64,000 bases of DNA from JBCCMQ01 sp039026235 (GCA_039026235.1 JBCCMQ010000010.1:62001-126000); one strand, 5' to 3'. Shown: positions 36,186 through 45,945, counted from the stretch's first letter. Numbers and translations: made by a program. Notes: generated by a model not told the origin, from the letters alone.

Positions 36186-36878
36186 TCAATCCCCGAAGCG
36201 ATAACCATGCAGTCGCGCGCCATTTTCGCGGAGCCAGTCGCGGTGCCTTTGCCAATCCGGGCAGATCTGCTCTACAAGCCGCCAGAACGCCGGCCCGTGG
36301 TTCATTTCGGCCAGGTGGGCGACTTCATGGGCGGCGACGTATCTCAGTACAGGGGGCGGCGCCAGGATCAGCCGCCACGAATACATCAGGCGTCCCACGG
36401 AAGAACAAGACCCCCACCGCGAGCGCGTATCGCGCAGCGTAATCGCTGCGAAAGGATAGCCGATCTTGGCCGAATAGGTCTCGGTCGCGGCCACCAATCG
36501 CAAACGGGCCAGGTTTTTGAGGTAGACGCCCAGCGCGCGTAGCGGATTGGCCGCACGCGCTGGCAGGATGATCAAGCCATCCTCGCGCATGACCGCACTG
36601 ACTGGACCCAGCCGCAGTCGGTAAAGCCTGCCCTCCACCGGCAGCTCGGCACCCTCGCTGAGGAGCTTTGGCACCGGAGCGCGCTGAACGGCGCTGCGCA
36701 GCCATGTTTCCTTCTCTGCCAGAAAGGCGCGCACCGCACGGTCCGGCATGTATCGGGGCGCTGTCAGCGTAATCTGACCGTCAAGACCCGAGACCCTGAG
36801 CGACAGGCGACGGCACTGGGCCGAACGCCGCATGCGCACGGCAATATCGGGTTCACCTTTCAGGACAAGTTTGCTCAT
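36186..36878 (-). CDS. YgjP/SprT-like (DUF45, M48-type) metal-dependent hydrolase
   Basis: The product is 230 residues from the ATG at 36878 (SKLVLKGEPDIAVRMRRSAQ); an earlier in-frame ATG at 36998 would overlap the divergent gene. The zinc motif is VAAHEVAHLAEMNHGPAFW (HExxH plus a downstream histidine). The DUF45/YgjP family also has DTRSRWGSCSSVGRLMYSW, which is present. They are small, probably peptidase-like enzymes. The GntR gene follows after 33 bases on the same strand and may be co-transcribed. Confidence 0.88.
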   Translation of the reverse strand: MSKLVLKGEPDIAVRMRRSAQCRRLSLRVSGLDGQITLTAPRYMPDRAVRAFLAEKETWLRSAVQRAPVPKLLSEGAELPVEGRLYRLRLGPVSAVMREDGLIILPARAANPLRALGVYLKNLARLRLVAATETYSAKIGYPFAAITLRDTRSRWGSCSSVGRLMYSWRLILAPPPVLRYVAAHEVAHLAEMNHGPAFWRLVEQICPDWQRHRDWLRENGARLHGYRFGD

Positions 36879-37016
36879 CTCGACCGTTTCTTTTTCCCAG
36901 AGGCTAACGCGCTGCCCGGCAAAAGGCACGAAGAGAAAAGTCTTTGACACCCCCTTGCCTATATGGCAACGGGTGCCGATCTTTTCCGAACGCTTCAAGA
37001 TGAAAGGCTGGATGCC

Positions 37017-37349
37017 ATGCCCAAAGAAGAGTGGGGCACAAAACGCTTATGCCCAACCACGGGGCGCCGGTTTTATGACCTGAACAAAGATCCGATCGTA
37101 AGCCCCTATACGGGTGAGATCGTGACGCTGGATACAGGCCGGGCCGGACGGACACTGGTGGCGGACAAGACCGCGACTACCGCCAAGGCCAATGAGGAAT
37201 CAGAAGAGCTGATCGAAAACGATGACGACGTGATCAGTGACGACAGCGGCGACGTTGATCTGGGCGATGATGTCCTTGAGGACGATGACGACGACAACGT
37301 GTCGCTCGATGACATCGCCGACGTCGCATCCGACGACGACGAAACCTAA
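37017..37349 (+). CDS. TIGR02300 family protein (FYDLN acid)
   Basis: The product is 110 residues from the ATG at 37017, with AAAGG upstream. The conserved N-terminus MPKEEWGTKRLCPTTGRRFY followed by DLNKDPIVSPYTGE defines the family found across alphaproteobacteria. The C-terminal half is almost only D, E, S and V and is probably disordered. The function is unknown. It is divergent from the YgjP-like gene and lies just before the tRNA-Ala gene. Confidence 0.93.
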   Translation: MPKEEWGTKRLCPTTGRRFYDLNKDPIVSPYTGEIVTLDTGRAGRTLVADKTATTAKANEESEELIENDDDVISDDSGDVDLGDDVLEDDDDDNVSLDDIADVASDDDET

Positions 37350-37410
37350 TCTTTTTCCTTGAACTGGCGCTCCCGTGCAACTACACCGCGCGGGCGCGAT
37401 AGCGACGGAC

Positions 37411-37486
<76 letters not shown>

Positions 37487-38220
37487 AATCCAAAAAATTA
37501 ACCCGTTGAAAATATTGAATTTACAAGAGATTTAGCGTGCATTTGAGCAGATTTGTGGGCGCTCGCGATCCGTTACTCCACCAAGTTTCCTGGGACCGCC
37601 AGCGGCAGCCCGAAGATCTAATCCGGTAGCCGGCGTCGATAACGTAGCGTCCGCCGCTCTTGTGCCACTTAGCGACTGATGCGGTCGCCCTCATCGGAGA
37701 CCCGTGCGACAGGTACAAGCTGCTCCATATGGCCGTCACCGGTTCGGCAAGCTGTCCGGCCTGACCTTCGGTGCCGGTCGCTACCAAGCATCTTTCAACC
37801 GTTCCGAGAAAGACGTTGTGTCCTGCGTCCGTTATGCGGATAAAAGCGCCATTTTCCGTGCAGCATTGCTACCACCGAGGACACACAGGTGCGCGCAAGA
37901 AATACCGCCGCAGCCAGATCTCGTTTGGGGTCACTTCTAAACGCCGAGAACGCAACAATCAAAATTGACCCCGTGCCCTACATGCAATGATCGAGCCGCC
38001 AGAATACATTCTTGTGGCGATGCTGAGTTTCAGAACGGGCAAAACATTCTGAGTGTTCGCGATGCCTGCGAAAATCCACCGTGCTGCACACAACCGCACC
38101 GGTGGAGGGGTTCTTTCTTCCAACACATGGGGATACTATTCGTTTGACGCTACGTAACTCAGCCAGGCCTGCTCAATTGGATCCCAGCAAGAAAATTCCA
38201 CAAAAGAGGGAACCATCGGA
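37487..38220. other. Long non-coding or decayed stretch downstream of tRNA-Ala
   Basis: This stretch of 734 bases holds no frame with family-like sequence on either strand; the possible frames are arginine/serine-rich nonsense. The left end is A/T-rich (AAAATATTGAATTTAC region). It may be debris of an integrated element at the tRNA 3' end. The right end must contain the promoter of the NikA-like gene; a GAGGGA 8 bases before its ATG serves translation. Confidence 0.55.
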
Positions 38221-39807
38221 ATGGCCAATCATATTCTACGCGCATGCTTGGCGGGCGCTTTGGCTGTCAGCGCTTTTGCGGCGCCGGCAACAGCCGATAC
38301 GAAAACACTGACCTTTGCCAACTTCCGCGACATTCGCGACGTAAACCCGCACGGGTACGGTGGCGCGATGTTCGCGCAGGACTGGCTTTATGACGGGCTC
38401 CTCGTGCTTGATGAAAACGCGGAGCCGTCGCCTGCATTGGCAGAGAGTTTCAGGGTGAGCGAGGACGGCAAGGTCTACACGTTTAACCTGCGCGAGGGCG
38501 TCACGTTCTCCGACGGGCACCCGTTCAACGCAGAGGTTGCCAAGCAGAACTTGGACGCAATCTTGGCCAATGAAGATCGCCACAATTGGCTCAAGTCCAT
38601 GCAGCTGATGCTGGCGTACCAGGCGACCGGCGCGGATGCGATCGAAGCCGTGGATGAAAACACACTCCGTATCAATTTGACCGAGGCGTACTATCCCTTC
38701 GTTATCGAACTGGCCGTAACGCGCCCCTACCGGATGATTTCGCCGAACTGCTTCGTCGATGGCGGCACGATGGAAGGTGTAAGCTGCACGGTGGGAACCG
38801 GCGCCTACGCGCTGGAGAGCAACACGGTCGATCAGGAGGCCGTCTTCGTGCGCCATGAGGGGCACTGGGGTGCTGCGCCGGAGATTGACAAAATCGTTGT
38901 GAAGGTCATCCCCGACGCCCAGGCACGCCTGCTCGCGCTGCAAAATGGCGAAATCGACATGATCTATGGCAAGGACATGATCCCGCCGCGATCCTTTCTC
39001 GATCTTGAGAAGCGCGAAGGGTTCTCCACCGTGATGTCGCCGCCGGTGGCGACCAAAATGCTGATCCTGAACGCTTCGAAACCGGCATTGAGTGACGGGG
39101 CGCTCCGCAGTGCGCTCAACTACTACACCAACCGCGAACTCATCTCGGAACGGATCATGCTGGGCCTCGAACCGCCAGCCGGCACGCTCATGAGCGAGGC
39201 CATTCCCTATGCCGATATTGGCTTGGATCCCTTCAGCTTCCAGCCCGAGCGCGCCGATGCCTTGCTCACCGAGGCGGGCTACGAGAAGGTGGACGGCAAG
39301 TGGACCAAAGACGGGGCACCGATTGAGCTCAAGCTCACCTACAATAGCGATGATGCCACCCAGAAAATCCTATCGCAATTCCTGCAATCCGAGTGGGGTA
39401 AGCTGGGGATCGCGCTGGAGATAGCCGCTGTTGAACGCCAGGCCCAGCGGGACACGCTTCGCACCGGTGACTTTGAGGTGGCCTTCAATGTTTCCTGGGG
39501 TCTGCCGTACGATCCGCAGTCGTTCCTGGGCAGCATGGTCAAGCCGGTCTACGGCGATTTTCACGCACAGTCAGGTCTGTCCAACAAGGCCGAAATCGAC
39601 GCGGCCATCGGTGGAGCGCTTGGCGCGGTGGATGAAGGCAAGCGTCAGGACTTTTACAGCTACGTGCTAAGCAGCCTGCACGAAGGGTCGATCTACGTGC
39701 CGCTAACGTTTGAGGCAAATCGCGCGGTATATAGCGACAAGCTCGGCGACGTGGTCTTCAACATCAACCAGTTCGAAGTACCCGTTGAGCGCATGTCGCT
39801 GAAGTAG
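38221..39807 (+). CDS. nikA: NikA-like ABC transporter substrate-binding protein
   Basis: The 528-residue periplasmic binding protein (SBP family 5) has a signal peptide (LAGALAVSAFAAPATA). It aligns by eye with E. coli NikA at several places: NPHGYGGAMFAQDWLYDGL, LRINLTEAYYPFVIELAVTR, VFVRHEGHWGAAPEIDKI and SWGLPYDPQSFLGSM. That makes nickel or a nickel-metallophore the likely ligand, although the family also binds peptides and haem. It is first of five consistent genes (binding protein, two permeases, two ATPases). No NikR gene and no nickel enzyme gene are in view. Confidence 0.85.
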   Translation: MANHILRACLAGALAVSAFAAPATADTKTLTFANFRDIRDVNPHGYGGAMFAQDWLYDGLLVLDENAEPSPALAESFRVSEDGKVYTFNLREGVTFSDGHPFNAEVAKQNLDAILANEDRHNWLKSMQLMLAYQATGADAIEAVDENTLRINLTEAYYPFVIELAVTRPYRMISPNCFVDGGTMEGVSCTVGTGAYALESNTVDQEAVFVRHEGHWGAAPEIDKIVVKVIPDAQARLLALQNGEIDMIYGKDMIPPRSFLDLEKREGFSTVMSPPVATKMLILNASKPALSDGALRSALNYYTNRELISERIMLGLEPPAGTLMSEAIPYADIGLDPFSFQPERADALLTEAGYEKVDGKWTKDGAPIELKLTYNSDDATQKILSQFLQSEWGKLGIALEIAAVERQAQRDTLRTGDFEVAFNVSWGLPYDPQSFLGSMVKPVYGDFHAQSGLSNKAEIDAAIGGALGAVDEGKRQDFYSYVLSSLHEGSIYVPLTFEANRAVYSDKLGDVVFNINQFEVPVERMSLK

Positions 39808-39815
39808 GTACGTTG

Positions 39816-39843
39816 GCGGAGTGGGCGCCTATGCCCGCTCCGC
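39816..39843 (+). terminator. Strong hairpin between nikA-like and nikB-like genes
   Basis: GCGGAG-T-GGGC (39816-39826) pairs with GCCC-G-CTCCGC (39833-39843) over a 6-base loop, with no T-run. Such hairpins after binding-protein genes commonly protect the upstream mRNA or attenuate transcription, giving more binding protein than permease. True termination is less likely because the operon continues. Confidence 0.6.
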
Positions 39844-39869
39844 TTCGCGCTTTGGTTGGGTAGAACGCC

Positions 39870-40832
39870 ATGCTCGCATTCATTGTCCGGCGTGTGATCG
39901 GCGCGATCATCGCGATGTTCTTCGTGACATTCGCGTCGTTTCTTCTGCTGAATATCAGCCCCATCGACCCGGCCGTTGTGGCCATTTACGTGCGCGAATT
40001 GCCGGTGGTGACCGAGGAAACGATCGCGGCCATGCGCGAGGACCTGGGTCTCAATGACCCGTTCTTCGTTCGCTACTGGCGTTGGCTGGTGAGCATCTTC
40101 ACGCTCGACCTCGGCACAAGTTGGAACAACCAGACGCGGCTGATCACCGAGGAGTTGCGGCGCGCGTTCCCCTATACCGCGACGCTGTCGGCAGTGGGTC
40201 TGCTCTTCACTCTGCTACTGGCGGTCCCGCTCGGCATCCTGAGCGCAATCTTCAAAGACAGCCTCGTGGAGAAGGTCACCCGCGTCCTCTTCTTTGCCGG
40301 GTCCTCGATTCCAAACTATTTCCTGGCGCTACTTTTGATCTGGCTATTCTCGGTCCATCTGCGCTGGCTGCCCAGCGGCGGGGTCGGCACGTTTGGCCAT
40401 TACGTGCTGCCGGGCATCTCCCTCGCCATGGTCTATTCAGTCTCCCTCGCGCGGCTTCTGCGAAACAATATCCTGGACAACATGAAGGAGAGTTACGTGC
40501 TCTACGGCCGCGCACGGGGCCTGTCTGAGACCTCTCTCATCTGCAAGCACGTCTTCAAGAACTCCCTGCAATCGACGATGACGGCCGTGGGCTTTGCAAT
40601 CGTAGGCCTCTTGTCGGGAACGGTCGTGATCGAGAGCATATTCTCGATACCCGGGCTGGGGCGGCTCAGTATTTCAGCCATTTTCAACCGCGACTTCCCG
40701 ATGATCCAGGCTTATGTGCTCATCGTCGGCTTCCTCTTTGTTTTCGTTAATCTCATCGTTGATATCGCGCAGTGCCTCGTGGACCCGCGGCTCAAGAAAG
40801 GGCAGATCGATGGTCAAAGCGCTTCTGTCTAA
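39870..40832 (+). CDS. nikB: NikB-like ABC transporter permease
   Basis: The 320-residue integral membrane protein of the DppB/NikB class starts with MLAFIVRRVIGAIIAMFFVT, has six hydrophobic segments, and carries the ATPase-contact EAA loop near YGRARGLSETSLICKHVFKN. The end has GTVVIESIFSIPGLGRL, a class signature. It starts 62 bases after the binding protein, beyond a hairpin, and its last 23 bases overlap the next permease gene. Confidence 0.93.
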   Translation: MLAFIVRRVIGAIIAMFFVTFASFLLLNISPIDPAVVAIYVRELPVVTEETIAAMREDLGLNDPFFVRYWRWLVSIFTLDLGTSWNNQTRLITEELRRAFPYTATLSAVGLLFTLLLAVPLGILSAIFKDSLVEKVTRVLFFAGSSIPNYFLALLLIWLFSVHLRWLPSGGVGTFGHYVLPGISLAMVYSVSLARLLRNNILDNMKESYVLYGRARGLSETSLICKHVFKNSLQSTMTAVGFAIVGLLSGTVVIESIFSIPGLGRLSISAIFNRDFPMIQAYVLIVGFLFVFVNLIVDIAQCLVDPRLKKGQIDGQSASV

Positions 40833-41640
40833 CCGTATCATCGCCGGGTGCCTGGCGGTGCTGGCGCTGTTTGCGCTGGCAGGCATCTTTGCTCCATGGC
40901 TCGCGCCCCATGACCCCAATGAGGCCGACGTGATCAATGCCATGGCGCCGAGCTCATGGACTTATCTGCTGGGAACCGATGCCTTGGGGCGCGATATCTT
41001 CTCAAGGCTTCTCTACGGCATTCGAACGACGCTGCTCTATTCCACGCTGACCATGCTGGTCACAGTCTTCTTCGGTACACTCGTGGGCGTGCTCTCGGGC
41101 TACATCGGCGGCAAGACCGACAGCGTGATCATGCGCATGTGCGACGTGGTTCTGGCACTTCCCATGGAAGTCATCGTGCTCAGCGTCGTAGGCATTCTCG
41201 GGCCGGGGCTGACCAATATCGTCTTCGCGAACTTCGTTGCGAAATTGCCCTGGTACGTGCGGATGATCCGCGGGGCGACGCTCAAGTTCAGGCAACAGCA
41301 CTATTTGCAATATTCTTCCATCGTGGGCACCAAGCGCAGCTATGTGATCCGAAAGCACCTTCTGCCCAACATCGCCTCGGAGGTGAGCATTCTGGGGTCG
41401 CTGGACCTGGGCTGGATCATCCTGTCGATCTCTGCACTCTCGTTCCTCGGTCTGGGTGTTCAGCCGCCGACTGCCGAATGGGGTGTGATGCTTTCAGAAG
41501 CGCGGGAGGTGCTCTTCACCAATCCCGAGCAGCTCCTCTACCCGGGCATTGCAATCATGATCGTGGTGGCGTGCTGCAATCTGCTGGGCGACAGCATCCG
41601 TGACGTCCTCGACCCTAGGGAGAAGAGCCGTGCTGCTTAG
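40810..41640 (+). CDS. nikC: NikC-like ABC transporter permease
   Basis: The 276-residue DppC/NikC-class permease starts at the ATG at 40810 with AAAGGG upstream. An N-terminal cytoplasmic and first membrane segment (IAGCLAVLALFALAGIFAP) is followed by HDPNEADVINAMAPSS and the signature LLGTDALGRDIFSRLLYGIR. The C-terminus has SISALSFLGLGVQPPTAEWG. It overlaps both neighbours (23 bases with nikB, 11 bases with nikD), which indicates coupled translation. Confidence 0.93.
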   Translation: MVKALLSNRIIAGCLAVLALFALAGIFAPWLAPHDPNEADVINAMAPSSWTYLLGTDALGRDIFSRLLYGIRTTLLYSTLTMLVTVFFGTLVGVLSGYIGGKTDSVIMRMCDVVLALPMEVIVLSVVGILGPGLTNIVFANFVAKLPWYVRMIRGATLKFRQQHYLQYSSIVGTKRSYVIRKHLLPNIASEVSILGSLDLGWIILSISALSFLGLGVQPPTAEWGVMLSEAREVLFTNPEQLLYPGIAIMIVVACCNLLGDSIRDVLDPREKSRAA

Positions 41641-42436
41641 CGTCGACGACCTCTCCATCTACTGCCCAACCGGCCCGCTGGTGCGCAATGTATCCTTCGA
41701 CCTCGACCGCAACGCCTGCATCGGAATTGTAGGCGAAAGCGGATCGGGCAAAAGCCTCATCTGCCATGCGGTCAATGGGCTTCTGGACGAAAGCCTCACG
41801 ACCTCGGGGCGTGTGACGTTCGATGGCAAAGCGCTTTTTGACGAGACCATAGCGGCGCGCCGGGCACTGCGCGGCGACAGCATCGCCATGATCTTGCAAA
41901 GCCCCATGACGGCGTTCAATCCGCTTTTCACCATCGGCAACCAGGCGGCGGAGACGCTACGCGCCCATCGCGGCCTGTCCCGGCGTCATGCGCTGGATGA
42001 GATGGCCGAGATGTTTGTGCGCATGCGCCTTAAGGATCCCAAGCGCATCTTTGGCAGGTACCCGCACGAACTGTCCGGCGGGATGCTCCAAAGGATCATG
42101 ATCGCCTTTGCTACGATCCTGGAGCCCGATCTGTTGATTGCAGACGAACCTACCACAGCGATCGACTACATCAGCCAGCGCGAAGTCATCGAAGAGCTGC
42201 AGAAAATCCGCGATGAGAAGGCCACCGCGATCATTTTCGTGAGCCACGACCTTAGCCTTGTCTCCCACATCGCCGACGACGTGATGGTCATGGAGGGCGG
42301 GCGTTGCGTGGAGCAAGGCGGCACGCGCCAGGTGTTCCTCGCCCCCAAGCACGGACACACGCGTTACCTGATCGACAGCCGCAAGCGGCTTATTTCGGGC
42401 TATTCACAAATGATGAGCACGATTGATGTTGCTTGA
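41630..42436 (+). CDS. nikD: NikD-like ABC transporter ATP-binding protein
   Basis: The product is 268 residues from a GTG at 41630 with AGGGAG upstream. Walker A is VGESGSGKS, the Q-loop is in AMILQSPMTAFNPLF, the signature motif is HELSGGMLQRIMIAFA, and Walker B is DLLIADEPTTAID with the switch histidine in VSHDLSLV. The C-terminal extension after the core is typical of oligopeptide/nickel ATPases. It partners with the next ATPase. Confidence 0.92.
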   Translation: MLLSVDDLSIYCPTGPLVRNVSFDLDRNACIGIVGESGSGKSLICHAVNGLLDESLTTSGRVTFDGKALFDETIAARRALRGDSIAMILQSPMTAFNPLFTIGNQAAETLRAHRGLSRRHALDEMAEMFVRMRLKDPKRIFGRYPHELSGGMLQRIMIAFATILEPDLLIADEPTTAIDYISQREVIEELQKIRDEKATAIIFVSHDLSLVSHIADDVMVMEGGRCVEQGGTRQVFLAPKHGHTRYLIDSRKRLISGYSQMMSTIDVA

Positions 42437-43187
42437 GGTTAAAGACGTCCACAAAGCTTTCTCCGACGGCGGCTTGCCGTTTCTGTCGAAAAAGCAGGAG
42501 GTGCTGCGCGGCGTAAATCTGACCCTGCGCGAGGGCGAATGCCTTGGCGTCGTCGGTGAATCCGGCAGCGGCAAAACGACACTCGGCAAGGTAATTCTCG
42601 GCCTCGAACGGCCCGATGCTGGCGAAATTACATTCTGCGATGCCTTGGCCAAGCTTCACGTGCACGAACGCCGCAGCATGGTGTTTCAGGACTACCGAAG
42701 CTCGGTGAACCCGCGCCAGACAGTGACAGAGATTATCGAGGAGCCGCTCCTCTGCTGCGGCGAAAGATGCGGCGAATGCGATGAGTTGATTTGCGGCCTG
42801 TTGGAAGAGGTGGGCCTCGACGCGGAACACAAAGACCGTCTGCCCCACCAGCTTAGCGGCGGGCAGCTTCAGCGCGTCTGCATGGCCCGGGCTATCGCGC
42901 CCAATCCCCGCTTCATCCTCTTTGACGAGGCAGTAAGCTCGCTGGACGTCTCGATACAGGTTCAGATTCTTGATCTGCTGCGCGATCTCAAATCCGCGCG
43001 AGGGCTATCTTACATCTTTATCACGCACGACATCGCCGTCGCAGCCTATCTCTGCGACCGCCTCGTATTCTTCAACGAGGGCGTAATCGTGGAAGAGCTC
43101 GAAGACCTGTCGAAGCTCGCCAACGTGGAACACCCCTACACCCGCGAGTTGCTGGATGCCGCGCGATACCTTGAGATGAAGTTCTAA
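42426..43187 (+). CDS. nikE: NikE-like ABC transporter ATP-binding protein
   Basis: The 253-residue ATPase starts at the ATG at 42426, overlapping nikD by 11 bases. Walker A is VGESGSGKTT, the signature motif is HQLSGGQLQRVCMARAI, Walker B is RFILFDEAVSSLDVS, and the switch histidine is in FITHDIAVAAYLCD. An insertion with cysteines (LLCCGERCGECDEL) after the Q-loop is unusual and could bind a metal; this is inference. It ends the importer operon. Confidence 0.92.
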   Translation: MLLEVKDVHKAFSDGGLPFLSKKQEVLRGVNLTLREGECLGVVGESGSGKTTLGKVILGLERPDAGEITFCDALAKLHVHERRSMVFQDYRSSVNPRQTVTEIIEEPLLCCGERCGECDELICGLLEEVGLDAEHKDRLPHQLSGGQLQRVCMARAIAPNPRFILFDEAVSSLDVSIQVQILDLLRDLKSARGLSYIFITHDIAVAAYLCDRLVFFNEGVIVEELEDLSKLANVEHPYTRELLDAARYLEMKF

Positions 43188-43217
43188 GGCGCGCGCCCCG
43201 GTCTCAAGACCACGGTA

Positions 43218-43724
43218 TCAAACACCGCTCCGCGCCACTACCAGCGGCGGGTCCGCCGGGAAGCTCCTGATATCGAACCACTTAAAACAGGTAGCGTCAG
43301 GGTCTCGCCTGCCGCCGTACCTCAGGGGGTAGCCGTTCCTTGAGTGGCGTATCTGATCCGCCCTGAAGGATCTAAGGGCGGTCAAACACCAGGCGTCCAA
43401 GGTGGCACCCGAGGCGCGGGCATGGCCGTAGAACAGGCAATCGCCTTTACCATTGACCACCTTGGCCAGTTCTCTCTCTGCCCCTGCGGGCAGCCGGAAG
43501 CGCAGCGTGAAGTCCTAGGGGAACCGCCCGGCGTAGCCGTGCCTGCGGACCCGCGAGGCCCATACCGGCCGCTCGATTAAGTATCCGTTTTCTACGACTG
43601 CTGCCCGCATTGCGGACATTGCTGTTCGACAAAAACAGTACTGTGCTGTCAGCACGCGAACTTTAGGCACATCGCGACTTCCTACAAAACAGAGGTCTTT
43701 GTTGGATTGTGAACACACACTCAA
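43218..43724 (-). pseudogene. Degraded gene of unknown family with in-frame TAG
   Basis: On the minus strand one frame runs from 43724 to 43218 with a single TAG at 43515-43517. The part after it reads like a real protein: ELAKVVNGKGDCLFYGHARA, TLDAWCLTALRSFRAD and RRDPDATCFKWFDIRSFPAD. The part just before (NGYLIERPVWASRVRRHGYA) is compatible. I do not recognise the family, although the pattern reminds me of mobile-element-borne proteins. It appears to be a gene decayed by one nonsense mutation, with an uncertain N-terminus. Confidence 0.45.
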
Positions 43725-43756
43725 TTTGACTGCCGCTTAAAGCATTCAGCGCACTT

Positions 43757-44713
43757 CTAGAAAACCTTACCCCGGCTTGATGCATGGCGCCTTGGCGAGC
43801 ATCCCATTTGACGCTTGAAGGCATTGGCGAAAGCACTTTCCGACATGTAGCCGACCTGTGCGGCGATACTGGCGATACTGTCTTTCGATTGCTTCAAGCG
43901 GTCTGACGCCAGTAGCATCCGCAACGTTGTGAGGTAGCCAACCGGCGTCAGTCCTGCGACCTGCCGAAAGCGCACCGCAAAAGATGTGCGCGACATGGCG
44001 GCTTCTTTTGCCAAAGCTTCGACTGTCCAAGGGCGCGCTGGATCGGCGTGCATCGCGCCAACGGCGCGCGCGATGGCTGGGTCAGCGAGCGCGGCGAGCC
44101 AGCCTACCGCTGGTGCTGAAGCTTGAGCAAGGTATTGGCGGATAACTTCCACCAGAAGGATGTGCGACAGGTGTTCGATCATCAGCGCGCTTCCAAGTCC
44201 GGGTGCACGCAGTTCCGTTGCGATGCGGTTGAGCAACCATTGAATCGCCTCGCTACGGGTGCCCCGGCCAACGACCAGCACGGGCGGCAATGACCCAACC
44301 AGCACGCGTGCGGCTGCTCCTGAAATCAAAAAACGCGCTCCTGTCATGAAGAAAGTCCCACCTCCGTTGTAAACGGCCGTCCCGCCATGAGGCACAGGAG
44401 AATAAACCACATCAGCATCCGTGCTTATGGCCGCATCATGCGACGAGATTTTGAACGGTCGACCATGGGGAAGGATAAAGCAGTCTCCCTGGTCCAAGTG
44501 GATCGGATCGCCCAAGTCTCCGGCGGATTTGGCATCAGCTTCCGCCACGCACAGGGTACACGCGCCCTGGACGATCGCGTTGCACTTCATCCCCGCGTGA
44601 CGTTCAAAGTGGACGGCCCATTCACCGCCTGCGTCAAGACCAGCAGCTACACACTGATGCGGTCGGAGCAATCCGACGATGTTCGACAGGGTGTCGGCCG
44701 GAAAGTCTTGCAT
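43757..44713 (-). CDS. AraC family transcriptional regulator (cupin N-terminus)
   Basis: The product is 318 residues with an N-terminal cupin-type ligand domain (cupin_6) and a C-terminal double helix-turn-helix: WTVEALAKEAAMSRTSFAVR and SIASIAAQVGYMSESAFANA. The cupin part shows QGDCFILPHGRPFKISSH. It is divergent from the NAD(P)-binding oxidoreductase gene, which this regulator type usually controls. The inducer is unknown. Confidence 0.92.
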   Translation of the reverse strand: MQDFPADTLSNIVGLLRPHQCVAAGLDAGGEWAVHFERHAGMKCNAIVQGACTLCVAEADAKSAGDLGDPIHLDQGDCFILPHGRPFKISSHDAAISTDADVVYSPVPHGGTAVYNGGGTFFMTGARFLISGAAARVLVGSLPPVLVVGRGTRSEAIQWLLNRIATELRAPGLGSALMIEHLSHILLVEVIRQYLAQASAPAVGWLAALADPAIARAVGAMHADPARPWTVEALAKEAAMSRTSFAVRFRQVAGLTPVGYLTTLRMLLASDRLKQSKDSIASIAAQVGYMSESAFANAFKRQMGCSPRRHASSRGKVF

Positions 44714-44817
44714 CAGTCAAATCCGAACGCTGGCGAAAGAAATACGAATTTTTACGCATAGCACGTTCAGAAACTTTGATGAAGTCTGTTTGCGTCAAAT
44801 AATAAGGAGACCCAGCC

Positions 44818-45696
44818 ATGATCGTCATTACTACGCCTTCGGGCGACATAGGCGGGCGCGTTCTTGCGCGGGTATTGGAAGCCGGAATCGATGTGCGCAT
44901 TGTCGCTCGACATCCTGCGAAAGTCCCAAGCGATATTCGGGACCGCACGGAGATCGTAGAGGGTTCACATGCAGACGGTGCGGTTATCAGGCGCGCAATG
45001 GACGGTGCTTCTGCCGTGTTCTGGCTGCCACCGGGCGACCCGACCGCTCTGGATGCGCATGCGGCATATGTTGGATTCTCACGGGCATTCATTGAGTCTT
45101 TGCCTGGGTCTTCGGTTAGCCATGTGGTCGGCGTTTCTGCGGTCGGACGCGGATGGCCAAAGCCAGCCGGTTTGGTGACTGCCAGCCTCGCCATGGATGA
45201 TTTGATCGGCGCAACGGGTGTTTCCTATCGCGCTCTGTGCTGCGCGTCGCTTATGGACAATGTACTCCGCCAAGTCGGCCCAATCCGCTCCGAAGGGGTC
45301 TTTTACGCACCAACGCCTAGGGACCTGCCCCTGCCGCACGTCGCCAAAGAAGATGTGGCAGAAGTTGGTACGGGCCTACTATTGGATCTAGAATGGAACG
45401 GAGTTGAAGAGGTACCGCTCCTCGGACCCGACGACATCTCACACAATGCCATGGCAGCGATCATGTCCGAAGTGCTCGGCAAACCTGTTCGCTATCAAGA
45501 GATGTCGATGGATCAATTCGAGGTCACGATGGCAAGCCTCGGCGCGAGCAAGGGCATGGCGCGAGATTACGCAGAGATGATGATCGCAAAGAACGAAGGG
45601 ATGGACACCAGCAGCCCAGCTGGAAACCGCAAAAACTCTCCTACGACATTTCATAAGTGGGCTGAGAACCAGCTGCGAACGGGCATATCGCAGTGA
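44818..45696 (+). CDS. NmrA-like NAD(P)-binding oxidoreductase
   Basis: The product is 292 residues preceded by AAGGAGA. The Rossmann start is IVITTPSGDIGGRVLARVLE, followed by ADGAVIRRAMDGASAVFWLP and VVGVSAVGRG, as in NmrA/HSCARG and NAD(P)H:quinone reductase-like proteins. There is no classical catalytic Tyr-Lys pair. It is divergent from the AraC-type regulator with 104 bases between, suggesting control by it. It may act as a redox sensor or detoxifying reductase. Confidence 0.85.
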   Translation: MIVITTPSGDIGGRVLARVLEAGIDVRIVARHPAKVPSDIRDRTEIVEGSHADGAVIRRAMDGASAVFWLPPGDPTALDAHAAYVGFSRAFIESLPGSSVSHVVGVSAVGRGWPKPAGLVTASLAMDDLIGATGVSYRALCCASLMDNVLRQVGPIRSEGVFYAPTPRDLPLPHVAKEDVAEVGTGLLLDLEWNGVEEVPLLGPDDISHNAMAAIMSEVLGKPVRYQEMSMDQFEVTMASLGASKGMARDYAEMMIAKNEGMDTSSPAGNRKNSPTTFHKWAENQLRTGISQ

Positions 45697-45945
45697 AAAG
45701 ATGGGCAGCAACGAAATTGGTGTGCGACCACCAAAAGTCCAAAAAACCAAATTTCCATGGATTAAAAGCCAGATCACTTATGTGATATCGGCCCGTGGCC
45801 GCCTTCTAACTCGGGGAATGAATACCGCTGCGGCGGCCCGTATCGCGGTCGTTCGCTGTAAGCGCCACGCAAGGTCGTTCCTGAATTCACATTTCGTGTT
45901 GCAAGCCGGCCTGACCAGTAACGAATGGATGGGAAATTTGGCTCA
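45697..45945. other. Intergenic stretch without recognised feature
   Basis: This stretch of 249 bases lies between the convergent NmrA-like and RpiR-type genes. I see no coding frame worth calling and no strong hairpin. Confidence 0.45.
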
